64,000 nt of DNA from Algibacter lectus (GCF_900112395.1 NZ_FOLN01000002.1:372001-436000); one strand, 5' to 3'; positions 32,868 to 45,155 are shown, counted from the stretch's first letter. Notes: generated by a model not told the origin, from the sequence alone. Numbers and translations: made by a program.

Positions 32868-35426
32868 ATGACCATAGATTCAAATACACTATTTCAGAAT
32901 TATTTTACCAATCATAAAAATTATGATGAAGTATTGAAATCTAATATGAAAATTAACCCAGAATGGGGTGATTTACTATCTAATTTAATCACCGCAGGTC
33001 CTGACGAATTAATTTCTAGACAAAAAGAAATTGATTGGTTAATGGACGAAAACGGTGTAACCTACAACGTTTATAACGACCCAAAGGGCTTACACCGTGC
33101 TTGGGATTTAAGCATTGTGCCTTTTTTAATCCATGATAAAGAGTGGCTAACCATTGAAAAAGGTTTAAAACAACGCGCTGAGTTACTCAATTTAATTTTA
33201 AAAGATGTTTACGGTAAACGTGAGCTTATAAAAAATGGTATTGTACCTCACGAAGTATTGTTTGCTCATCGTGGTTTTTTACGCCAATGCGATCAAATAA
33301 AATACAACACCTCCAAAGATTTACTAATTCATGCAGCCGATTTAGCAAGAGGCCCAGATGGCCGTATGTGGGTGGTTAACGATCGTACGCAAGCACCTTC
33401 TGGTTTAGGTTATGCTTTAGAAAACAGATTCGCCATGAACAAGGCGGCATCAAATTTATTTAACGGTATAAATGTAAAACAACCAAGCGATTTTTTTCAG
33501 GATTACAACCAAATGCTTATTGATGCGGCTCCTAAAGATATCGATAATCCAAACATTGTTATACTAACATCTGGTCCGCATAACGAAACTTATTTTGAGC
33601 ATGCCTACATGTCTTCATTTCTTGGCTATCCTTTAGTAAAAGGAAACGATTTAGTGGTTAGAAATGGTAGAGTTTGGATGAAATCTTTAAAAGAATTAAA
33701 GCAAGTTCATGTTATTTTAAGGCGTGTAGATGATGTTTACATGGATCCTTTAGAACTTCGTGAAGATTCTTATTTAGGCATCGCAGGTATTCTAGATGTT
33801 ATTAGGCAAAAAAACGTAAGCATTGTAAACCCAATAGGTAGCGGTGTTTTAGAAAACTCTGGACTTATCCCGTTTATGAATGCTATTTGTAAGTATTTTT
33901 TTAATGAAGAATTACTGCTTCCGCAAATAGCCTCTTGGTGGTGTGGACAAGAAAAGGAACGAAATCATGTTTTAAAGAACATAAAAAAATATGTTGTAAA
34001 ACGAATTGATCGCTCTAATAGAGAAAGTATATACTTCTGTGAATTTTTAAATGAAGCTAAACTAAATAAATTAAAAGAAGAAATATTAGCAAATCCTTAT
34101 CGATTTGTAGCACAAGCAAAAATACAATTTTCTACTGCGCCAGAATTTATTGAAGGTAAATTAGAGCCGCGCAAAATAATGTGTAGAACCTTTGCTATCG
34201 CCAAAAAAGATGGTTACAGCATTATGCCAGGAGGTTTAGTACGTGTTGCCGCAGAGCGGGAGAACTTAATAGTATCCAACCAAAGAGGTGGCATTAGTAA
34301 AGATTTTTGGATTGTTAGTGATACGCAACAAAACTACTTCCATAATTATGCTTGGGATAATACATTTAGAAACCCTGTATCAGATATAAATGATTTACCT
34401 AGCCATACCGCAGAAAACTTATTTTGGTCTGGTCGTTACTTGGGGCGTGCTCTAGTCACTTCTCGCCTATTGCGCATGTGTTTAAATAGTATGCAAAGTT
34501 CGCAATATAAAAATGGTGAAGTTCCTCCCGAAAATTTAAAAATTATTTTTGAAGCCATAACAGGAATCACCCATACTTTACCGGGCTTTGTGGGTAAAGG
34601 CAAAGAAGACGTGCTTAAAAACCCTTTAAAAGAACTAAACGCACTTGTTCTAGACAGTTATAAAGTAGGTTCGTTAGCACAAACTTTAGGTAGTTTCAAT
34701 AATTCCTATTACACCTTAAGAAATTTATGGTCTAAAGATATGTGGCGCGTATTCGATGGTATCAAAAAACTATGGAATAAGCATGATAAAGACAAAGAAT
34801 ACTCGGTAGCAGCATTAATAAAATTACTCGATAGCACCATTACTCGCCTTATTGCTTTTATGGGGTTAATAGAAGAAAGTATTTTAGTAGACCAAGGTTT
34901 ACTTCTTTATTTTATTGGTTTGCAAACCGAACAAGCAAGTTTAACCATTGCAAAATGCAGATCTTTAATTGTAGCGAGTTATGACGAAGATTTAGAATAT
35001 GAAATGCTTGAGGCTTTATTATCTAGTCATGAAAGTTTAAATATTTACCGTTACAGTTACCGATCTTACCTAAGTGTTGAAAACGTGGTAAAATTAGTTA
35101 TACTTAACGATAAATACAGCCGTTCTCTCACCTATCAATTAAGTCGTATTTTAAAAGATATTGGCAAATTACCATTACCAACTGGGATTACGGGTAACTC
35201 AAAATGTTACGATTTAATTCATGAGGCCAATCAAATAATTCTAAAATCTAATATCGATACATTATTAGAATTAGATGAAACAGAAGCTGTAAGAGAGAAT
35301 TTAGAAGATATGCTTTCTGAACTTAGTGAATTATTGCATCAAACATCTTTATCTATTTCTGATACATATTTCAATCATTCATATCAACAAAATCAATTGG
35401 TTAATCAAAACTTTCCACTTCAATAA
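32868..35426 (+). CDS. Circularly permuted ATP-grasp ligase fused to an alpha-E domain
   Basis: An 852-aa cytoplasmic protein. Residues 1-485 are the circularly permuted type 2 ATP-grasp domain (DUF404/407-like), with DLARGPDGRMWVVNDRTQAP, SGLGYALENR, ILRRVDDVYMDPLELRED and PGGLVRVA. Residues 513-835 are the all-helical alpha-E domain (AENLFWSGRYLGRALVTSRL). In many bacteria these two are separate adjacent genes; here they form one chain. ATP-grasp enzymes form amide or ester bonds through acyl phosphates, so the protein is a predicted peptide ligase of unknown substrate. It begins 12 bases after the DUF2126 gene, and its last base is the first base of the following transglutaminase gene. Confidence 0.88.
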   Translation: MTIDSNTLFQNYFTNHKNYDEVLKSNMKINPEWGDLLSNLITAGPDELISRQKEIDWLMDENGVTYNVYNDPKGLHRAWDLSIVPFLIHDKEWLTIEKGLKQRAELLNLILKDVYGKRELIKNGIVPHEVLFAHRGFLRQCDQIKYNTSKDLLIHAADLARGPDGRMWVVNDRTQAPSGLGYALENRFAMNKAASNLFNGINVKQPSDFFQDYNQMLIDAAPKDIDNPNIVILTSGPHNETYFEHAYMSSFLGYPLVKGNDLVVRNGRVWMKSLKELKQVHVILRRVDDVYMDPLELREDSYLGIAGILDVIRQKNVSIVNPIGSGVLENSGLIPFMNAICKYFFNEELLLPQIASWWCGQEKERNHVLKNIKKYVVKRIDRSNRESIYFCEFLNEAKLNKLKEEILANPYRFVAQAKIQFSTAPEFIEGKLEPRKIMCRTFAIAKKDGYSIMPGGLVRVAAERENLIVSNQRGGISKDFWIVSDTQQNYFHNYAWDNTFRNPVSDINDLPSHTAENLFWSGRYLGRALVTSRLLRMCLNSMQSSQYKNGEVPPENLKIIFEAITGITHTLPGFVGKGKEDVLKNPLKELNALVLDSYKVGSLAQTLGSFNNSYYTLRNLWSKDMWRVFDGIKKLWNKHDKDKEYSVAALIKLLDSTITRLIAFMGLIEESILVDQGLLLYFIGLQTEQASLTIAKCRSLIVASYDEDLEYEMLEALLSSHESLNIYRYSYRSYLSVENVVKLVILNDKYSRSLTYQLSRILKDIGKLPLPTGITGNSKCYDLIHEANQIILKSNIDTLLELDETEAVRENLEDMLSELSELLHQTSLSISDTYFNHSYQQNQLVNQNFPLQ

Positions 35427-36319
35427 TGGTTTTTCAATTATCACATACCACAAGTTACAAATACGGCAATGGCGTAACATTTTGTCATAATATCGCGACC
35501 TTAAAACCACGTGATTTTTTGGGACAAACCATTTTAAGTTACGACTTGGAAATTAGTCCGAAACCAACAGAAATATCTGAACGTACTGACTTTTTCGGAA
35601 ACACCATCACCCGTTTTTCCATACAGCAATACCATAAAGAATTAAAAGTAATTGCAAAAAGCAAAGTGCTTCGTGATTATACTTTGGCTCCTGATATACA
35701 TAAATCTGAAAGTGGTTTAACTATTACTTTAGATGAAGCCAAAAAGGAATTAAAATCTATTTCACCTGAAATTTTAGAAGTAAAACAGTTTTTATTAGAA
35801 TCTATTTTAATTGCTAAAATATCCAAAAACATCAGAGACTACGCCTTAAAGTCTTTTAAGCCAGACCGACCTATATTCGAAGCGACTTCAGAATTAATGT
35901 TACGCATTTTTACCGATTTTGAGTTTAATTCAAATGCTACCAATGTGGCTACTCCTATCCAAGAAGTTATGGAAAACAAGAAAGGAGTTTGTCAAGATTT
36001 TGCGCAAATAGGGATTGCATGCCTGCGATCTATTGGCTTACCAGCTCGTTATGTTAGTGGCTATATAGAAACATTACCGCCTCCTGGAAAAGAAAAACTA
36101 ATAGGAACCGATGCATCTCACGCATGGTTTTCTGTATATATTCCAAAATTTGGATGGGTAGATTTCGACCCTACAAATAATCAAATACCACAAAACCAAC
36201 ACATTATTGTGGCTTATGGTCGTGATTATTATGATGTACCACCATTAAAAGGTGTTATTTATAGTTCTGGTGCCAATAAAATGAAAGTAGCAGTAGATAT
36301 TAGACCTGCGGTAGATTAA
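35426..36319 (+). CDS. Transglutaminase-like cysteine protease (ATP-grasp partner)
   Basis: A 297-aa cytoplasmic protein with the N-terminal beta domain (LSHTTSYKYGNGVTFCHNIA) and a transglutaminase core. The triad is Cys189 (KKGVCQDFAQ), His232 (DASHAWFSVY) and Asp248 (GWVDFDPTN). Such proteins regularly accompany the circularly permuted ATP-grasp/alpha-E pair and are predicted to cleave or transfer the amide bonds made by the ligase. Its start overlaps the ATP-grasp stop (TAATG), so translation is coupled. Its stop codon overlaps that of the convergent ABC gene. With the first gene of the operon it gives two different Cys-His-Asp enzymes for one ligase. Confidence 0.88.
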   Translation: MVFQLSHTTSYKYGNGVTFCHNIATLKPRDFLGQTILSYDLEISPKPTEISERTDFFGNTITRFSIQQYHKELKVIAKSKVLRDYTLAPDIHKSESGLTITLDEAKKELKSISPEILEVKQFLLESILIAKISKNIRDYALKSFKPDRPIFEATSELMLRIFTDFEFNSNATNVATPIQEVMENKKGVCQDFAQIGIACLRSIGLPARYVSGYIETLPPPGKEKLIGTDASHAWFSVYIPKFGWVDFDPTNNQIPQNQHIIVAYGRDYYDVPPLKGVIYSSGANKMKVAVDIRPAVD

Positions 36320-37536
36320 TCGATTACACGCCCTGTAGAACCTTGTTCTGTTGGAAGTAATTCATAAATAAAATCAGGATCTAAATTAGCTTCTTTTCTA
36401 TGAGATACATATAGAATAGCTGTATCAGTTTCTGTTGCTATTTTATTAATCAATTCGCAAAATAAAGCGGCATCACTATCATCTAAACCATTAGTAGGTT
36501 CGTCTAAAATAAGCAACGGAGGGTTTTTAACCATCGCTCTTGCTATTAAAACCAAACGCTGATGTCCGCGCGAAAGCGATAAAAAACATTGTTTTCTAAT
36601 ATCGAACATATTTAAAACCCGTAACCAATGCTGCGCGATTTTTATTTGCGCATTGGTTGGTGTTTTATACAAACCAACGGTATCAAAAAAACCAGAAGCA
36701 ATCATGTTACCAATGGCATCTCGGCGGGTAAAACCGCGAAGCATTTCTGAAGAAAAATAACCTATTTTCTGTTTAATATCCCAAATACTCTCGCCACTCC
36801 CCTTTTTTACCCCAAATAACGTAATGTCTTGTCCGTACGCTTTAGGATTATCCCCAAAAATCATACTTAGTATCGTACTTTTACCAGATCCGTTTGGTCC
36901 CATTAATTGCCAAAATTGTCCAGATTTTATTTCCCATGAAATGGAATTTAAAATAGAACGTTCGCCGTAATTAATAGATACTTGATTAAACTTAACTAAA
37001 GGATTTAAAATTTCGGGTTTATCATGATACTCTACCGTAGGCAAAGCTTCAATAAAATAAAAAGGTTCTGTTTTATTTTCTGTATTTGAAAACTCAACTA
37101 ACTTATTATTTTCTACCTGATATATGCATTTTATAAAAGGAAGAACATCTAATTTTCTATTTGCTATTTGAACAATTGAAGTTGTTTCGCTTAAAGCAGC
37201 CAACTCCTTTTCAATATATGCTTGTGTAGCAACGTCTAAATTGCCAAAAACATTATCGATTACTAAATAATCGGGTTTTTGAGCTATTATATGATCGAGA
37301 AGTGCTTTTTTTCGTTCACCTTCTGAAGAATGAAGTAAACTATTTTTTGTTTGGGTAGCTACGTTCTTTTTGCCGTGACGTATTTCTTCATCTATAAATT
37401 TATTTAAAATTACTTCAGAAAAAAGTGCACCCTTTAAACTTGAAAAACCAGAAATTAGTTCTCCAAAAAAAATAGTTTTGATAAGGCTTTCCTTATCAAA
37501 ACTATTAGATATATAAATTGCTAAATGCTTTTGCAT
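36316..37536 (-). CDS. Soluble twin ABC ATPase with a degenerate first domain
   Basis: A 406-aa cytoplasmic protein without membrane segments, with two ABC ATPase units in the style of ModF/PhrA proteins. The second (about 180-400) is complete: Walker A GPNGSGKST (213-221), signature LSRGHQRLV and Walker B LLILDEPTNGLDD. The first (1-150) has no P-loop, keeps a signature-like SSEGERKKALL (70-80), and has LVIDN in place of a Walker B with catalytic Glu. It probably forms one working and one structural ATP site. There is no permease partner. It starts 8 bases after the sugar-kinase-like gene on the same strand, so the two form an operon. Its substrate or target is unknown. Confidence 0.85.
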   Translation of the reverse strand: MQKHLAIYISNSFDKESLIKTIFFGELISGFSSLKGALFSEVILNKFIDEEIRHGKKNVATQTKNSLLHSSEGERKKALLDHIIAQKPDYLVIDNVFGNLDVATQAYIEKELAALSETTSIVQIANRKLDVLPFIKCIYQVENNKLVEFSNTENKTEPFYFIEALPTVEYHDKPEILNPLVKFNQVSINYGERSILNSISWEIKSGQFWQLMGPNGSGKSTILSMIFGDNPKAYGQDITLFGVKKGSGESIWDIKQKIGYFSSEMLRGFTRRDAIGNMIASGFFDTVGLYKTPTNAQIKIAQHWLRVLNMFDIRKQCFLSLSRGHQRLVLIARAMVKNPPLLILDEPTNGLDDSDAALFCELINKIATETDTAILYVSHRKEANLDPDFIYELLPTEQGSTGRVID

Positions 37537-37543
37537 TTATCTT

Positions 37544-38407
37544 TTACTTTAAATTATTGGTATGAAATGGCACTAAACCATCAATAGGTCTACGCTCAAA
37601 ATTTCCAACTGTAAAGCCCATTTCTTCTCCAACTTCTCTAATTTCTTTTTGAGCAAAAAAGGCTATAGATCCTGCAAAATGTACAGGTGCTGTTTTTAGC
37701 TCTTCTTTAAATTGGAAAATCATGTTTTTTGCAAACAAACGAATACCATCTTTAATTAAGTTAATGGTGTATTCTGAATCTTTATGTAAAAACATAAATT
37801 CAGCAAATCCCGCTAAATACGCATTAGGACTTGGTTGTTTGTATAGGTTGTATTTAATAAAATCTGCCTCCATGTTAAACTTAGCACCAAAGGCTATTTT
37901 AACATTTTCTGGCATGTTACCAAAGTAATAATCTCTAATTAACTGCTTACCATAATAATTACCAGAAGCATCATCCATTAGCGTGTAACCAAGTGATATA
38001 ACGCGTTGGTGTAACACTTCACCATCATAATAACTACAGTTAGAGCCTGTACCCAGAATGCAAACTACAGCAGCTTCCTTTGGATCGTTAATAGTAGCGT
38101 AAACGGCAGCTAATGTATCTTCGTTAACTTCAACATGAGCATTAGTAAAAATATCTTTTAAAACGGTACTTAATAAGTCTTTTGCATTATCTGTACCACA
38201 ACCCGCGCCATAAAAGAACACGTGTGTTACTTTATCGGCATTAGATTTTAATTCTTTACTTTTCTTAATTAATTTATTAAGCTTTTTCTCGCTTAATATG
38301 GCTGGGTTTAATCCTTTAGTTCGGATTTTATCCATTAATCTATTTCCGTCTTTATCTACAGCCAGCCAATCGGACTTAGTAGAACCACTATCTACAATTA
38401 AAATCAT
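37544..38407 (-). CDS. BadF/BadG-type ATPase, N-acetylglucosamine-kinase-like
   Basis: A 287-aa cytoplasmic protein of the ASKHA fold with the phosphate-1 motif DSGSTKSDWLAV, a GAGCGTDNA segment, the phosphate-2 motif ILGTGSNCSYYDG and DDASGNYYGKQLI. Proteins of this type include eukaryotic N-acetylglucosamine kinase and are common beside glycolytic genes in Bacteroidetes. Amino-sugar kinase activity is plausible but not proven by motif. It follows gap on the same strand, but a strong terminator separates them. Confidence 0.8.
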   Translation of the reverse strand: MILIVDSGSTKSDWLAVDKDGNRLMDKIRTKGLNPAILSEKKLNKLIKKSKELKSNADKVTHVFFYGAGCGTDNAKDLLSTVLKDIFTNAHVEVNEDTLAAVYATINDPKEAAVVCILGTGSNCSYYDGEVLHQRVISLGYTLMDDASGNYYGKQLIRDYYFGNMPENVKIAFGAKFNMEADFIKYNLYKQPSPNAYLAGFAEFMFLHKDSEYTINLIKDGIRLFAKNMIFQFKEELKTAPVHFAGSIAFFAQKEIREVGEEMGFTVGNFERRPIDGLVPFHTNNLK

Positions 38408-38419
38408 AAGTTCTTAGAA

Positions 38420-38462
38420 TAAAAAAATCCACAGCATTATTCAAAATAAATAACACTGTGGA
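38420..38462 (-). terminator. Terminator after gap
   Basis: TCCACAG (38428-38434) pairs with CTGTGGA (38456-38462), with further AT pairing inside. On the minus strand the stem is followed by TTTTTTTATTC. It separates the pfkA-gap unit from the kinase-ABC pair. Confidence 0.8.
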
Positions 38463-38479
38463 AATATATAAATTATTTA

Positions 38480-40488
<2,009 letters not shown>

Positions 40489-40677
40489 TTATTTCTTATA
40501 ATTAAAACGTAAATTTAATAAAGAAAAAGAATATAATCATACTATTAACACTGTTTTATTAGTAGTTTGATACTATAACGTTTTAGTAATAAAAAAGAAA
40601 TAACATGCTATTTTAACCCCGAATTATTCGATTAAAATCAAATTGAGGTAATTTTATTGAGAATTATTGAAAAAAAA

Positions 40678-43600
40678 TTAGTTTTTTGAAGCTGGCTTTA
40701 CAGAAATATAATCAGGTAGTGCGTTTTCCGCTTCCTTTTCAGGTCGCTCTAATACATCATCTTCTTTGTCGGACTTCTTTGTAAATATTTTTCTAAGCAA
40801 CTCCTTAAACGTATCGAAATCGACATTGTACGAAAGCCCTACACCTTGCGTGTACCCAATATCTTCACCAAAATTACGAATACTGTTTTCTCGGTTAAAA
40901 ACTTTAGCGGTTAACGTACCATCTTCATTTAAAAGAAAAGAGACTTCCACATCGCCAGCAATAACTGTATCGGTTGCGCCACCAACAGGCACACCTACTT
41001 TACCATTGATAAGTACACGATCGCTAATTTGTGTTTGCAGTGTTAAACCAACACGATCATCGGTTTGATAATCTGGAGTATTTTGTCCCGCCTCATAATT
41101 TAGACCTAAACTTAGTTTACTATCTCCGTTAGAAAACACACTATTAATTATACCATTAAGACGCTCTGCAATGGTGCCCGAAAAATTAAGTTCATCTAAA
41201 CCTCCAGAAAAAGAACCTGTTGAAACAAGATACAAGGCCTGATCCTGACGATCACTATCCGACTCTAAACGGTAATTTAACTCCGATTTTATGGTAGAAT
41301 TCACATTAGGAAACTCAAAAGTAAATTCTGGAACAGGGTGCTCCAAACTTCCTGTTAAAGCAATATTTAATTCTACAGGTATACTTCTATTAATTGGTGT
41401 ATCTAGTAATGGTGATGGATTTGCCTGGGTTTTATAAATAGCATTCATGTTTATCTCTGCATCTAAAGGCGAACCTTCCCAAGCTAAAGTTCCACCCGGC
41501 TGAACCGTAAATTGCTTTTGCACAAAACCGCCATAAGCAAAATTATAGAGTCCTTCGAAAACCGCGAAATCTCCCCACATATTAAACTTTCCGTTAGTAT
41601 TAATTTCAACTAACAATCCGCCTCGCCCTCTACCTTTTAAGGAGTGCCCTGTGGCTTTATCAATTATAATTTCTACTTCGGCATCTTCGGTTACATCTAA
41701 ATCGAAATCAAGCTCTAAACCTTTAATTTCATCAAAAATGAGTTCTTCTCCTTTGTTACGTGCCTCTTTTTCTTCCTTAGTAATAAAATGTATAAAGGTG
41801 TTATCTCCAAAAGATTCGGCATCATTCAATGGTATTTTGAACACCGTTCCTGGCTTAGTTTCCCCAATAACATTTATCCTTAGCTCCTCGGTTGGTCCCG
41901 AAATACTAGCTTCACCTCCAATAAAACCTGTGCCGTAATACAGCGCATCTTCCGTTTCCTTCGTATCTAAAATTAATAAGTTTTTAGTTGTAATATCTAA
42001 GCCTAAACTCCATTTAGCAAAGTTAACATGGCTTAAATCGCCTTTTAGCAATCCTTTTGTTTTGTATTTTGTATCGGTAATATTGATGTTGTTGAATATA
42101 AAACTTTGATTTTTTAAAGTCACAGAAGCATTTTCTGCAAAATCGTAATTCACGTTTAGAAACGGAATTCCTAATCCTGCTTTTTTCACTATAAGTTCAC
42201 CATTAAAATTAGGTTTTCGTAAATCGCCAACAACCTGTATTTCTCCTTCGGCCTTACCTCGAATATCACTTAAAACATCTCGTAACAAAGGGTTTAATGG
42301 ATATAAATCGAAACCATCAAACACCAAACCTACGTCAATTCGAGAAGCCTTACCTGCTACATAAATATCACCTTTTGCGGTAAACGAATTAGAATCATCG
42401 TTTTTAATTGTAGCATCAACAGTGTAATTTGTTAACGACTCATTACCGCTAATATTAGCATCGAAAGAACCTAACAGAAAATCGTTAACCCTAAAGTTAT
42501 TAATAATGATACTTGAATTAGGCAAATAATTCCCGTTTTGCTGCACTAAATCTAGTTTACCATTAACGTTTCCAGATAAATTTAAACTATCAATATCCGG
42601 CGTTATTTTAGCTAAATCGACATTAGTAAAGTTAAGTTTTATATCCTTTTCTGTTGAATCTCTCAAGAATCCGGAGAGTTTAATTTCTTCATTTTCATGA
42701 TTAATTCTAAACTTATCGATATTAAACTTCGTTAGTTTTTTATCAAATGATATTTTATGAAACTTATCTTGTAACTCATTAATATTCCATTTATTATCCT
42801 TAATTGTAACATCCGATTGTTTAAACCCAATAACCGACTCGTTGGCTTCGTTGATAGTATGATAGAAACTTAAGTTGAAATTATCTTTATTACGTTTTCC
42901 TCCATTAAATTCCGATCGCATAAATAGCGTATCATTAACCGTTACATTAATTAAATTAAAGTTAGAAACATTGTAATATTTAGTATTTAAACTATCTATT
43001 TCTACGTAAGTATTAAAAACTGGATTACTGTTATCTACTTGTAACTCGATGTTGTTAGCAAAATAATTTTGAAGCTTAATTTTAGGTGATTTAAAGGTGA
43101 GTTTAAATTGACTTTCATCACTCTCTACTTGCCCACGAATAAAGGTGTTTTTTGCCAACTGAAGCTCTGGATAAATAACTTCTACAATTTTATTATAAAT
43201 GGTGAAATTAAAATCGACGCTTTGGTTCGCTTCTACCTCATTCGGTATATAATTGGTATAAATGTAACCAATAGAATTTTCGAATAATTTTTTAAGCTCC
43301 TTAAATTTAAATTTTCCTTTAAAATCACCTTCTATAATATCTGGTGAGTTAATTTCTATATAACGTAAACCTTCGCTAAAACGCGATGAAATATCGAATT
43401 CATCGAAATAATAGGTGTCATTTTCGTTTTTATAATTAGTTTTTCTAAATGAAATTTTACCGTAAGCATCATCATAATTACTGGCATTCATATTCATTTT
43501 AACTGTACTTTTAAAAATAGAAATACTATCTTTTTTTACGAAGTTTAAAGCGTTTAAATTGGCATATTCTACCTTAGCTTCAAAATCATATTTATTTACA

Positions 43601-45090
43601 GTTTCAGAGAAATCTACAAGGCCTGTAAAGTTTAATTTCAGGTTTCTATCATTAGCGATAAGGTTTCCGTCAAAAATATTATTTCTAACATTTCCGGCTA
43701 CTTTTACACCTTGATATTTGTAGTTATTGTACTCAACTTCAAACACATCACCTTTTACTTGTGTATTAATAGTTTTAGTAACAAAACCATTACCATCTAC
43801 ATCAAAATTAAGAGATGCTTTACCAACGGTTGGAGAGTCTAAAAATGTTCCAAAATCGAATTCCTCAAAAATAATATTACCTTTATAAGCCGCATTATCA
43901 ATATCGTTAATTTTACTTATTCTTAAGTTAGAATCGACAAAACCTAGCTCGGTATCTATTTGAATATCTGCAACCACCGTAGACGATGTAATTTGAGAAT
44001 TTCCAACTACGGTAAAATACCCTAACCTATCAAAAGATGACGGAATAGCTGCGCCTAGTACGTTTGGTAACAAGGCTTTTAAATCTTTATATGTAGAAGA
44101 TAAATTTCTGAATTTCCCGTTCATATAAAAATTACCTTCCTCCTTATTAAAAAGGTTTTTAAAACTAATATCTCCGTAAATTCGAGTATTTCTGTTGGTG
44201 TTTAATTTTAAATTAGAGGTTTGTAAATCATTTAAAGTTCCTGAAAGATCTGTACTAAAAGTTGCTGTTTGGTTTACACCAAATTCATTGTAAAACGTAT
44301 TTAATTCGTCTAACTTAACTTTAGAATCCTTAAAACTAGCCGAAACCAAAACCTTATCGGTAAAGTATTTAAAATCTGCTCTATCATAAGAAAATTTCAA
44401 ATCGCCTTTTAATTCTGAGTTTGGGGTTTTAATACTCAAATTAGCGAAAGTCATATCGGTTAAGGTATAACTAAAATCGGTCATCATATTTTTAACGGTA
44501 ACACCACGACTATCAACAAAATTAAGTGTATTAATTCTGGCATTTACATCGCTTCCGTTAATTAAAAAATTGGTAGCGTTTATGTTTAAATCTTCAAAAT
44601 GCAGCAACTTAGTTGTTTCTCTATTTTCATCTATAAATTTAAAAACACTGTTGTATATGGATACATCACTACTCGATAATAAAAAATTACTTTTCTCCGA
44701 TCTTGGATTATCACTATCAAAACGTGCCACAAAAACATCTAAATTAGTATCCGTTTCGTCTTTATAAGTTTTAATATTAAAATTAAGATTTTCAATATCA
44801 ATATCTCCAAAAACCAATTGTCCATTAATTAGGTTCCTAACACCTAGAATAGATGTATTTAATTCGGCAATACTTATTAAGGTATCCTGTCTATAATCTT
44901 CAATGTAAATTTGCTTAAGTTCAACATCTCCATTAAATTGAAGACTAACTTTATCTACATTTATATTGGTCTTAAAATCACTATTAATGCGCTTAGTGAC
45001 GTAATTACCTAAACTTGTTTGTATGGCAGGAATAGAGAGAACCAACACCAAAATGATGAACAACAATAGCAATATACCTGCTATTTTCAA
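40678..45090 (-). CDS. tamB: TamB-type translocation/assembly module protein
   Basis: A 1470-aa protein with one N-terminal membrane helix (ILLLLFIILVLVLSIPAIQTSLGNYV), then a very long run of beta-strand repeats as in AsmA/TamB lipid-transfer bridges. The C-terminal DUF490 domain holds NMWGDFAVFEGLYNFAYGG and GLNYEAGQNTPDYQTDDRVGL. TamB-like proteins span the periplasm and help outer-membrane lipid and protein assembly. No ATG is available near the start: the frame is open only to about 45132, so the TTG at 45090 is the best start. It is divergent from tsaD. Confidence 0.9.
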   Translation of the reverse strand: MKIAGILLLLFIILVLVLSIPAIQTSLGNYVTKRINSDFKTNINVDKVSLQFNGDVELKQIYIEDYRQDTLISIAELNTSILGVRNLINGQLVFGDIDIENLNFNIKTYKDETDTNLDVFVARFDSDNPRSEKSNFLLSSSDVSIYNSVFKFIDENRETTKLLHFEDLNINATNFLINGSDVNARINTLNFVDSRGVTVKNMMTDFSYTLTDMTFANLSIKTPNSELKGDLKFSYDRADFKYFTDKVLVSASFKDSKVKLDELNTFYNEFGVNQTATFSTDLSGTLNDLQTSNLKLNTNRNTRIYGDISFKNLFNKEEGNFYMNGKFRNLSSTYKDLKALLPNVLGAAIPSSFDRLGYFTVVGNSQITSSTVVADIQIDTELGFVDSNLRISKINDIDNAAYKGNIIFEEFDFGTFLDSPTVGKASLNFDVDGNGFVTKTINTQVKGDVFEVEYNNYKYQGVKVAGNVRNNIFDGNLIANDRNLKLNFTGLVDFSETVNKYDFEAKVEYANLNALNFVKKDSISIFKSTVKMNMNASNYDDAYGKISFRKTNYKNENDTYYFDEFDISSRFSEGLRYIEINSPDIIEGDFKGKFKFKELKKLFENSIGYIYTNYIPNEVEANQSVDFNFTIYNKIVEVIYPELQLAKNTFIRGQVESDESQFKLTFKSPKIKLQNYFANNIELQVDNSNPVFNTYVEIDSLNTKYYNVSNFNLINVTVNDTLFMRSEFNGGKRNKDNFNLSFYHTINEANESVIGFKQSDVTIKDNKWNINELQDKFHKISFDKKLTKFNIDKFRINHENEEIKLSGFLRDSTEKDIKLNFTNVDLAKITPDIDSLNLSGNVNGKLDLVQQNGNYLPNSSIIINNFRVNDFLLGSFDANISGNESLTNYTVDATIKNDDSNSFTAKGDIYVAGKASRIDVGLVFDGFDLYPLNPLLRDVLSDIRGKAEGEIQVVGDLRKPNFNGELIVKKAGLGIPFLNVNYDFAENASVTLKNQSFIFNNINITDTKYKTKGLLKGDLSHVNFAKWSLGLDITTKNLLILDTKETEDALYYGTGFIGGEASISGPTEELRINVIGETKPGTVFKIPLNDAESFGDNTFIHFITKEEKEARNKGEELIFDEIKGLELDFDLDVTEDAEVEIIIDKATGHSLKGRGRGGLLVEINTNGKFNMWGDFAVFEGLYNFAYGGFVQKQFTVQPGGTLAWEGSPLDAEINMNAIYKTQANPSPLLDTPINRSIPVELNIALTGSLEHPVPEFTFEFPNVNSTIKSELNYRLESDSDRQDQALYLVSTGSFSGGLDELNFSGTIAERLNGIINSVFSNGDSKLSLGLNYEAGQNTPDYQTDDRVGLTLQTQISDRVLINGKVGVPVGGATDTVIAGDVEVSFLLNEDGTLTAKVFNRENSIRNFGEDIGYTQGVGLSYNVDFDTFKELLRKIFTKKSDKEDDVLERPEKEAENALPDYISVKPASKN

Positions 45091-45147
45091 TAATATTTTT
45101 AGAAATTTTTTGATACCCTTAACGTTATAATTTTATTTAGAATAAAC

Positions 45148-45155
45148 TATTTTTG
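45148..45155 (+). promoter_or_regulatory. Candidate -7 box (TATTTTTG) for tsaD
   Basis: A TAnnTTTG match lies 77 bases before the tsaD ATG, in the divergent gap with tamB. The leader would be about 70 nucleotides. No clear -33 element was found. Confidence 0.4.

Noticed and set aside
40766-41068. Open frame antisense to the tamB 3' end
   Set aside because: It is a shadow of a long conserved gene and has a Ser/Thr-rich composition typical of antisense reading.
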